Below the pieces are notes generated by a model. The model saw nothing but the letters and a program-made list of their open reading frames with translations, was not told the DNA's origin and ran no database searches. This document shows, piece after piece, positions 57,491 to 64,000 of a stretch of 64,000 nt of DNA (position 1 is its first letter; each line of letters starts with the position of its first letter). The position numbers and the translations under genes are program-made. The stretch lies in the NCBI RefSeq assembly GCF_000720455.1, contig NZ_JOAK01000007.1:124001-188000 (forward strand), in the 5' to 3' direction. Source of the stretch: Streptomyces virginiae. GTDB lineage: Bacteria > Actinomycetota > Actinomycetes > Streptomycetales > Streptomycetaceae.

Positions 57491-57994
57491 TCACCCTTCC
57501 CTCCTGGAACCGAGCTCGCCCGGCTTCTTCGGCACCCAGGGGTACACGGCGGTGGCGTCCTCGGGGTCCGGCTGGCCCATGACCACGCGCCAGCCGTCGT
57601 CGCCCACGGTCCGGACCTGGAGTTCCTTGATCTGGCTGGTGTCGTGGAAATACAGCACGACCACCTGCCTGGTGGAACCGGAGTCGTAGAAATCCGCGGT
57701 GACCTTGCCACGGGCTCCCTGGCCGAACGCCGCGATCCAGTTCTCGGCGGTCTTCCGGGGTTCCCCGTCGGTTCCGAGAGCGGCGAGTTCGCCCGCCTTG
57801 CCGTCGGCGATCCCCCACACCACCCGCTGGGTGATCTCCAATGTCCCCCGGCTCGGGTATCCGACCACGGCCAGCGGTTCGTGCTGGGAGTAGTCGTCGT
57901 CGTAGCCGAGGTCCGACCCGGCTGAGCAGCCCGTCAGGACGGAGACCGCCATCAGACCGCTCAGGAACGCCGACCTCACCGGTGCGGTGCTCAA
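57491..57994 (-). CDS. Putative lipoprotein, paralogue 2
   Basis: 167 aa from TTG 57994, whose codon overlaps the stop of the large secreted protein gene (TTGA), so it is translationally coupled to it. Lipobox VLTGC with Cys23. The mature region aligns with the neighbouring lipoprotein (EPLAVVGYPSRGTLEITQ, VVWGIADGK, KTAENWIAAFGQGARGKVTADFYD, YPWVPKKPGELGS). Function unknown; likely anchored outside the membrane and acting with the amidase-domain protein. Confidence 0.78.
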   Translation of the reverse strand: MSTAPVRSAFLSGLMAVSVLTGCSAGSDLGYDDDYSQHEPLAVVGYPSRGTLEITQRVVWGIADGKAGELAALGTDGEPRKTAENWIAAFGQGARGKVTADFYDSGSTRQVVVLYFHDTSQIKELQVRTVGDDGWRVVMGQPDPEDATAVYPWVPKKPGELGSRREG

Positions 57995-60900
57995 TTCGTG
58001 CTCACCAGTCGGATCGCCACCACGCTGACGATGGGGTTGTCCCCGCCGCGGTACCGTCCGATGGCCGCGTTCAGGGTGGTGTGGTTCGTCCAGCCGTGCT
58101 GGGCGAGGTTGACCTGACCCTGGCCCCTGCCGGTCACGACCGCCGCGTGGTTGTACACCCCTTCCCTCTTCCACTTGAAGAAGAGAAGGTCACCGGAGCG
58201 CAGGGAATTGACGTCGGTCACGTAGTACTGGGAGCGGTAGCCGAGGAGATGCCGGCGGAGGTTCTCCGCCCCCGACCAGGCGAAACTGTTCTTGGGCCAC
58301 ACAGCCCAGCTCGGATTCTTCCACCAGGCACTGTCCGACCGGTACCAGCCGGTGCGCATTTTCATGCCACCACCGTAGTAGAGGGCCTTCGACGCGAAAT
58401 TGGTGCAGTCCTGGTCGTACTCCTTCTTGACTCCGGTGTTGTGGAAGGCCCAGGCACCGGTGCCCGCCGCGTTGAAGTACGCGGCCGGCTGCGCACCGGG
58501 CGCCGTCGGCGCCTCCACGGGGAAGCCGTCCGCGCCGAGCGTCAGCGCGCCCGAGTCGTCTGCCGCGCCCGGCTCCGCAGGTGTGGCGACGACCTGGGTG
58601 CCGGCGGTCGCCGTGGTCGACAGCGTCTGTCCGGCACTGGTGTCGTCGGACTCGCTCTCCAGCTTCGCCGTGTCGCCCGTGAGGCCGAAGACGAACCGCT
58701 TGGCGCTCGTGTCCTCGGACACCTGGTCGACGCCGTCGATCCGCACCGTCATCGTCTGGACCACAGTGGTGCGTACCAGTACACGTCCGGCCGTCGAGCC
58801 CTTGGCCACCACGGTGTCGGCAAGCGCGGAGGAGGAACCGACGTAGGCCTGGTTCTTGCCCTCCAGCGCTTCACGGGTCGCGACGAGGGCGCCTTCCTGC
58901 GTGCCCAGGAAGTCACCGAAGACGGTTCCGTCCGGGGAAGCGGCTGCCGCGTCGGCGGCGGTCAGGCTGACGCCCGTGACCAGCTTGCCCCGGGCACTCA
59001 GATAGGCCTGGACGTAGTCCTTGTAGCGGGTTGCCCCGCCGGACACGGATGCCCCCTGGACGGACGCGGAACGCGACACCGGACCGGTGCCCACGGCGTT
59101 CTTCGCCGTCACCGCCACCCGGTAGGACAGGGAGTTGTCGAGGCCGGTGAAGGCCGCACGTGTCGCGGTGCCCTCCCAGGTGCCGACCACGGTGCCGTCG
59201 TTCTTCTCGGCCTTCACCACGTAGCCGGTCTCGCCGGTCGCACCCCCGTCGACGGGGGCGTTCCACGTGGCGAGCAGGCCGGTGTCGCCTGCGGTGGCGA
59301 CGACCTCGCTGACCGCGCCGGGAGCGGTCGGCGGCAGGTACTCGACGGTGAGCCTGGGCCGCTTGGCGGCGTCCGCCGCCGCACCCGAGTGGTATGCGGC
59401 GCCCTGCACCGTGCCGGGAACGGTGAGTGCCAGGCCTTCGTTCTCGCCGCGGTCGAGCCAGGACTGCACGAGCATCCCGAACTCGATCTCGTTCAGAGCG
59501 ATCTCGGAAGCGTAGCTTTCGGTTCCGGCGGCGGTGAGGAGATCCTTGCCGCTCTGCGCCGGAGTCCACGGGGCGGACAGCTCGAAGACGTCGGGCTTCT
59601 GCGCCACGCACTGCGTGGTGCAGTCGGCCCTGGTCAGCGACAGCTTGGCCGAGGTGACCCGGGCCCCCTTGGGGAGCCCGGCGAAGTTCGCCTTCAGCTG
59701 CGTCGCCCACGAGTGGCCGTCGGCCGTCCCGAGCCGGAGCTGACCGGCAGGAGGCGTGGCGCAGCCTGCCGTGGCACAGTCGGTGGCCACCGATGCACTG
59801 CCGAGAGCGGCGTCACCGAGTACCAGGGACTGGGCGGTGGGCATCGGAGGCAGAGCCTGAACGCGCACCGTCATGTTCTGTTCGGCCGACCAGGGCGAGC
59901 ACCCGGTGCTGGTGCAGGCACGCACGGACCAGCGGTAGGCAGCGCCGTCCGCCAGCTTGCCCTCGGGGATCTGGAGCGCGGCCCGGTTGCCGCTCTCCAC
60001 CCATACGGGCGGCAGCGGAAGGTTCGGGACCGGGTTGCCGGCCGCGTCCTTCAGGGAGAACTCGGCACTCACGCGTGTTTGCGCCGGGGTCGTGACGACC
60101 GCGGACAGGATGGGCGTCAGGGTTTCCTGGGCGCCGGCCTGGATGTCCTGCGGGGAGTCGGGCAGGGGGCTGACCGTGAAGGTGCTCCAGTTGGACCAGG
60201 GGGACCAGCTGTTGCTGTAGTGCGTGCCGTCGTAGGGCGAGGTGCGGAAGCGGTACATGCGCCCGTGCTGGAGCACGCCCGCCGGTACGACGACGGAGGC
60301 GGGGGTGCCGGCCGGGACGAACGGCGACACCAGGTTGCCGCCGACCTGGGTGTTGGTGGCGGCGTCGAAGATCTGGAAGGTGCCGTTGACCGTGTCGCCG
60401 TTCTTGTCCGCGAACGTGTCGCGCAGTGTGGGCGTCGTGGTCTCGACGCGCCAGGCGGGGGTCTTGTCCTGGACGAACGGGGGACCGGCCTCCTGCTTGG
60501 TGCCGGTCTGCGGACGGTAGTTGTAGGTCACCGTCAGCTTCGGCGGGTTGGAGGTGGCGTTCGCGGAGTTGACGCGCTTCCACTGCCCGACGACCGACTC
60601 CGAGGTGGCGCGCAGTCCCATGCTGGACAGCGGTGCCTTCGCGGACGCCCAGGTCTGGACGAGGGTGGTCACGTCGGCGTTGATCCAGCCGTCCGGTGCC
60701 GAGCCGCAGCCGGGGTTGCCGCGGGTCTCGGTGGAGGTGGCGTACTTGGTGCCCATGGCGGGCTGGTTCGTCCAGCGCGACGCGGTGCTCGGGGTGCCCG
60801 AGTCCCAGACCTCCCACGGCTGCGCGACGCAGTCGGTGTTGCCCGAGTGGAAGTTCCACAGGGACAGCTTGGCGTCGGAGACCAGGGCGTCCGCGATCGG

Positions 60901-62025
60901 CGCCGTGTTCCAGGTGATGAACGAACGCGCGGTGCGGAAGGTGCCGTTCGCGTTCTTGGTGCCGGGGTTGCCGAGGTCGAGCTCGGTGTCGTTGGACCAG
61001 TCGACGGTCTCGCCCTGCTGGACGTAGGTGTCGAAGACGTTCCCCAGCGAGGAGGTCGAGGGGTCCACGGTCACCGGGTACCTGGTGGCCGGGTCCGCGA
61101 GGAACTTCGCGTCAGGAGTGACGACCAGGTCGACCGTGCCCCTGCCCTGGACGACCTTCATCGCCACGGGCACCTTGCGGGTGTGCTCGCCGGAGACCGG
61201 ATCGACCGTGGAGTCCCACATCACCGGCGCCGGCATGACCGCGGTCTTCTTGCTCTTGCGGTCGGTGAACTGCACGCTGCCGTCAGCCTGCTGCTCCACC
61301 TTCAGGCCCTTGGCCACCAGCGGCAGGGTGTACGAGTAGTTCCCGCCGGCCGGGCGCTGCTTCAGCTCGACGAACTGCTCGAATCCGCTGCGCGTGGCCT
61401 CGACGACGACGTCACCGCCGGGGACGGCGTTGGTGTACTCGGCGCGGGCCCCGTCGAGCTTGGGGGACGGCAGGGCGCCCTTCCACTTGAGGGTGATCTG
61501 CTGGTCGCCCTCGCCCAGCGTGACGAGGTCGGTGCTGATGTAGTTGACGGACGGCGCGGCCTGCGGCGCGGCCTTGGCCATCCGCGGGAGGCTGCCCGCT
61601 GCCAGCTTCAGGCCCTGGGGGTGGGCCTTGGACGCCACGGACCCGTCCGGGGCGTGGCCCAGGGTCACGTCGACCCCGCGCCAGGCGCGTGCCTGCTGGT
61701 CGTAGAAGCGGATCGGTCCGGCGGCCACTTCGGTCGTGAGGGTGCCGTTCGGGTTCACCCATGTCGTGGAAGTCTCGGACCGCTCCGAGACCGCCTCCAC
61801 GCGGTGTCCCGCCGTCCGGGCGGCCACCCGGGCGCGCGCGAGGTTGAGTTCTTCTGTCACGGCACCGGACGTGGCCGCGGCGGCCGGGGCCGGAGCGGCG
61901 TCGGCCGGGTGTGAGCTCTGGATCAGGGTGGCGGTCACGATGAGTGCCGCTCCGCCCGCTATCCAGTGGGTGGTCCCCCAGGGCCCTCTTCCGCGGCGTC
62001 TTGCCGCGGAGAAGCGAGTAGCCAT
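57991..62025 (-). CDS. Large secreted protein: DNRLRE-type, Fn3-like and Amidase_6-like domains
   Basis: 1344 aa. N-terminal signal (basic RRRGRG, hydrophobic stretch, cleavage around ADAAP). DNRLRE-type beta domains with WTNQPAMGTKY and WINADVTTLVQTW, and fibronectin type III-like stretches (PTAPGAVSEVVATAGDTGLLATWNAP). The C-terminal about 150 residues match the putative amidase fold (Amidase_6): Cys1207 in DCTNFAS, His1293 in YNHAAVV. It resembles secreted wall-associated or toxin-like proteins without RHS repeats. ATG 62025 follows GAGGAAG. Confidence 0.85.
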   Translation of the reverse strand: MATRFSAARRRGRGPWGTTHWIAGGAALIVTATLIQSSHPADAAPAPAAAATSGAVTEELNLARARVAARTAGHRVEAVSERSETSTTWVNPNGTLTTEVAAGPIRFYDQQARAWRGVDVTLGHAPDGSVASKAHPQGLKLAAGSLPRMAKAAPQAAPSVNYISTDLVTLGEGDQQITLKWKGALPSPKLDGARAEYTNAVPGGDVVVEATRSGFEQFVELKQRPAGGNYSYTLPLVAKGLKVEQQADGSVQFTDRKSKKTAVMPAPVMWDSTVDPVSGEHTRKVPVAMKVVQGRGTVDLVVTPDAKFLADPATRYPVTVDPSTSSLGNVFDTYVQQGETVDWSNDTELDLGNPGTKNANGTFRTARSFITWNTAPIADALVSDAKLSLWNFHSGNTDCVAQPWEVWDSGTPSTASRWTNQPAMGTKYATSTETRGNPGCGSAPDGWINADVTTLVQTWASAKAPLSSMGLRATSESVVGQWKRVNSANATSNPPKLTVTYNYRPQTGTKQEAGPPFVQDKTPAWRVETTTPTLRDTFADKNGDTVNGTFQIFDAATNTQVGGNLVSPFVPAGTPASVVVPAGVLQHGRMYRFRTSPYDGTHYSNSWSPWSNWSTFTVSPLPDSPQDIQAGAQETLTPILSAVVTTPAQTRVSAEFSLKDAAGNPVPNLPLPPVWVESGNRAALQIPEGKLADGAAYRWSVRACTSTGCSPWSAEQNMTVRVQALPPMPTAQSLVLGDAALGSASVATDCATAGCATPPAGQLRLGTADGHSWATQLKANFAGLPKGARVTSAKLSLTRADCTTQCVAQKPDVFELSAPWTPAQSGKDLLTAAGTESYASEIALNEIEFGMLVQSWLDRGENEGLALTVPGTVQGAAYHSGAAADAAKRPRLTVEYLPPTAPGAVSEVVATAGDTGLLATWNAPVDGGATGETGYVVKAEKNDGTVVGTWEGTATRAAFTGLDNSLSYRVAVTAKNAVGTGPVSRSASVQGASVSGGATRYKDYVQAYLSARGKLVTGVSLTAADAAAASPDGTVFGDFLGTQEGALVATREALEGKNQAYVGSSSALADTVVAKGSTAGRVLVRTTVVQTMTVRIDGVDQVSEDTSAKRFVFGLTGDTAKLESESDDTSAGQTLSTTATAGTQVVATPAEPGAADDSGALTLGADGFPVEAPTAPGAQPAAYFNAAGTGAWAFHNTGVKKEYDQDCTNFASKALYYGGGMKMRTGWYRSDSAWWKNPSWAVWPKNSFAWSGAENLRRHLLGYRSQYYVTDVNSLRSGDLLFFKWKREGVYNHAAVVTGRGQGQVNLAQHGWTNHTTLNAAIGRYRGGDNPIVSVVAIRLVSTN

Positions 62026-62212
62026 ACTTCCTCGGTCTTTCTGCGAGTACCCGATGAACCAGGTACGAGGGGAGCAACGTAGCGCCCTGACCAGGCAGTT
62101 CGTGCGCGCAAACGGACAAGCGGGACACAACTTCCGCCGTAGTGACGCAATTCACGCCATGGCTGGATTCATTCCCTGGATGCGGTGCGGCCGGAGGCCA
62201 TCTACTCTGGCC

Positions 62213-62412
62213 GGGCAGCTGGTTCGCCCCGTCCGCCAGGCGGGATGCGTCGTAAGAGGGAACCCGGTGGGAATCCGGGACTGCCCCGCAGCGGTGAGCG
62301 GGAACGACCGCCGTCATACGCACTGGGACCGGAGAACGGTCCTGGGAAGCGACGGCCAGTAGGTGCCCGCCGGGAGACCGGCAGGCGTGCCCGCGAGTCC
62401 GAAGACCTGCCC
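62213..62412 (+). ncRNA. Cobalamin riboswitch
   Basis: Hallmarks in order: GGGAACCCGGTGGGAATCCG (about 62258-62277), CTGCCCCGCAGCGGTGAGCGG, ACGGCCAGTAG-type element and GAGTCCGAAGACCTGCC near the end (62395-62411). GGGCAG (62213-62218) pairs with CTGCCC (62407-62412) to close P1. It lies 200 bp upstream of metE; B12 should switch off the B12-independent enzyme, presumably leaving a B12-dependent one (MetH) to take over. Confidence 0.95.
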
Positions 62413-62612
62413 GTTGCCCGTGCGCGACCCGTCGCGCGCGGAAATCCCGGTGACCTCGTGGGCGGGTCGGCGACACATCAGGCGGGCGACCGCGGGCACG
62501 TACGCGTCACGTACGCACTCCCGCATCCGGTCGAGGTCCGCCCGGTTCGTCATCCCTTCGCGCTCCCGACCCTCACCGGGTCCACAGGAGACAGCTCGCG
62601 AAGGAGAGTTCC

Positions 62613-64000
62613 GTGACCAGCAAGACCCCCGCCACCGTGTACGGCTACCCCCGTCAGGGCCAGGACCGGGAACTGAAGAGGGCCGTCGAGGGCTACTGGA
62701 AGGGCCGGGTCGGCGCCGACGCCCTCCGGGAGACGGCCCGCGACCTGCGCCGGACCAACTGGCAGCAGCTGGCCGACGCCGGCATCACCGAGGTGCCCAC
62801 CGGCGACTTCTCGTACTACGACCACGTCCTGGACACCAGCGTCATGGTCGGCGCGATCCCCGCCCGCCACCGCGCGGCCGTCGACGCGGACGCCCTGGAC
62901 GGCTACTTCGCCATGGCACGCGGCACCCAGGAGGTGGCGCCGCTGGAGATGACCAAGTGGTTCGACACCAACTACCACTACCTGGTGCCGGAACTGGGCC
63001 CGGACACCGTCTTCACCGCGGACTCCTCCCGGCAGGTCGCCGAGTTCGAGGAGGCCCGCGCACTCGGCCACCGCGCCCGCCCGGTGCTGGTCGGTCCGGT
63101 CACGTACCTGCTGCTGGCCAAGCCCGCCCCCGCGGTCGCCGCCGGCTTCGACCCCCTCGCCCTCCTCGACCGCCTGCTGCCCGCCTACGCCCGGATCCTC
63201 GCGGACCTGCGCGCGGCCGGTGCCGAGTGGGTACAGCTCGACGAACCGGCCCTGGTGCAGGACCGCACCCCCGCCGAGCTGAACGCCGCCGCCCGCGCCT
63301 ACCGCGTGCTCGGCGGCGCGGCCGACCGGCCGAAGCTGCTCGTGGCCTCGTACTTCGACCGGCTCGGCGAGGCCCTGCCCGTGCTGGCCAAGGCCCCCGT
63401 GGAGGGGCTCGCCCTGGACTTCACCGGCGCGGCCGCCGCGAACCTCGACGCCCTCGCCGCCGTCGGCGGCCTGCCAGGCAAGCGCCTGGTCGCGGGCGTC
63501 GTCGACGGCCGCAACATCTGGATCAACGACCTCGAGAAGTCCCTCGGCACGCTCGGCACCCTCCTCGGCCTCGCCGGGAGCGTCGACGTGGCCGCCTCCT
63601 GCTCCCTGCTCCACGTGCCGCTGGACGCCTCCGCCGAACGGGACGTCGACCCGCAGGTCAGGCGCTGGCTCGCCTTCGCCCGCCAGAAGACCGCCGAGGT
63701 CGCCACCCTCGCCCGGGGCCTCGCCCGCGGCACGGACGCCATCACGGCCGAACTCGCCGCCAACCGGGCCGACCTGGCCTCCCGCGCGAACTCCTCCGTC
63801 GCCCACGACCCCGCCGTGCGCGCCCGGACCGCCGCGGTCACGGACGCCGACGGCCGCCGCTCCCAGCCGTACGCGCGGCGGGCGGCCGCCCAGCGCGCCC
63901 GCCTCGGCCTGCCGCTGCTCCCCACGACCACCATCGGATCGTTCCCGCAGACCGGCGAACTGCGCACGGCCCGCGCCGACCTGCGGGCGGGCCGCACCGA
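62613..64000 (+). CDS. metE: Cobalamin-independent methionine synthase, 3'-truncated by window
   Basis: 462 complete codons plus part of the next; no stop before the edge. Makes methionine by methyl transfer from 5-methyltetrahydropteroyl-triglutamate to homocysteine. Start GTG 62613 with AAGGAG (62601-62606) just upstream. N-terminal MetE domain with VYGYPRQGQDRELK and MTKWFDTNYHYLVPEL, then linker and TTTIGSFPQTGELR, the beginning of the catalytic domain; zinc ligands lie beyond the window. Full length would be about 770 aa. Controlled by the B12 riboswitch. Confidence 0.97.
   Translation, partial: MTSKTPATVYGYPRQGQDRELKRAVEGYWKGRVGADALRETARDLRRTNWQQLADAGITEVPTGDFSYYDHVLDTSVMVGAIPARHRAAVDADALDGYFAMARGTQEVAPLEMTKWFDTNYHYLVPELGPDTVFTADSSRQVAEFEEARALGHRARPVLVGPVTYLLLAKPAPAVAAGFDPLALLDRLLPAYARILADLRAAGAEWVQLDEPALVQDRTPAELNAAARAYRVLGGAADRPKLLVASYFDRLGEALPVLAKAPVEGLALDFTGAAAANLDALAAVGGLPGKRLVAGVVDGRNIWINDLEKSLGTLGTLLGLAGSVDVAASCSLLHVPLDASAERDVDPQVRRWLAFARQKTAEVATLARGLARGTDAITAELAANRADLASRANSSVAHDPAVRARTAAVTDADGRRSQPYARRAAAQRARLGLPLLPTTTIGSFPQTGELRTARADLRAGRT

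Noticed and set aside
57841..61914. Plus-strand open frame of 1357 codons opposite the large secreted protein
   Set aside because: Compositional shadow; the minus frame has a signal peptide, domains and a ribosome-binding site.
62314..62553. Minus-strand frame of 79 codons inside the metE leader
   Set aside because: It overlaps the B12 riboswitch, whose conserved RNA elements explain the sequence.

Overview
The window is high-GC actinobacterial DNA and is almost certainly from a Streptomyces. The evidence is long GC-rich genes with GTG/TTG starts and ATGA/GTGA overlaps, a recognisable streptavidin gene, type II polyketide tailoring genes of spore-pigment/aromatic-polyketide style, and a cobalamin riboswitch in front of metE.

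Left part (1-22 kb): a hybrid NRPS/PKS locus. A 5'-truncated NRPS (carrier-Cy-A(Cys)-PCP-E-like) and a fatty-acyl-AMP-ligase-like enzyme lie on the plus strand. They converge on a P450. A PPTase lies beyond it. On the minus strand follow an MFS exporter, a type II thioesterase, a one-module PKS (KS-AT-KR-DH-ACP, DH after KR) and an A-PCP-C-A-PCP NRPS.

Centre (21-36.5 kb): on the same strand and mostly coupled by 4-nt overlaps is a complete gene set for amiclenomycin, the non-aromatic warhead of the stravidin antibiotics. It holds DAHP synthase, 4-amino-4-deoxychorismate (ADC) synthase, chorismate mutase, a BacA-like prephenate decarboxylase and the leucine/homocitrate-type chain-extension enzymes (synthase, fused aconitase, dehydrogenase), plus a class IV aminotransferase. 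With them are peptide-assembly candidates (ATP-grasp, FemAB-like, methyltransferase), an N-acetyltransferase/deacetylase pair and an exporter. The proposed route is chorismate -> ADC -> 4-amino-4-deoxyprephenate -> decarboxylation that keeps the ring non-aromatic -> one-carbon chain extension -> transamination. All genes from about 36.5 kb down to 8.6 kb face the same way with gaps of at most about 60 bp.

Right of an 870-bp divergent control region (37.4-45.4 kb): an MFS exporter, then ACP, FabF-like KS, an 8-amino-7-oxononanoate-synthase-like enzyme, an acyl-AMP ligase and a thiolase lacking a catalytic Cys, with a convergent P450. This looks like a pathway touching biotin precursors or making a second biotin antimetabolite. 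Streptavidin (45.6-46.2 kb) follows. The locus therefore pairs a biotin-binding protein with inhibitors of biotin synthesis; stravidin/streptavidin synergy is known for Streptomyces avidinii.

Remaining right part (46.5-64 kb): an XRE-HTH/NTPase/14-repeat WD40 protein, a small secreted I36-like protein, a secreted beta-helix protein, an orphan set of type II PKS tailoring genes (O-methyltransferase, ACP, ABM-SchA/CurD fusion, FAD hydroxylase) with no ketosynthase, two paralogous lipoproteins, a large secreted DNRLRE/Fn3/amidase protein, and a B12 riboswitch controlling metE, which runs off the right edge. I saw no tRNA, rRNA, CRISPR array or insertion sequence. The long opposite-strand reading frames are GC-driven shadows.
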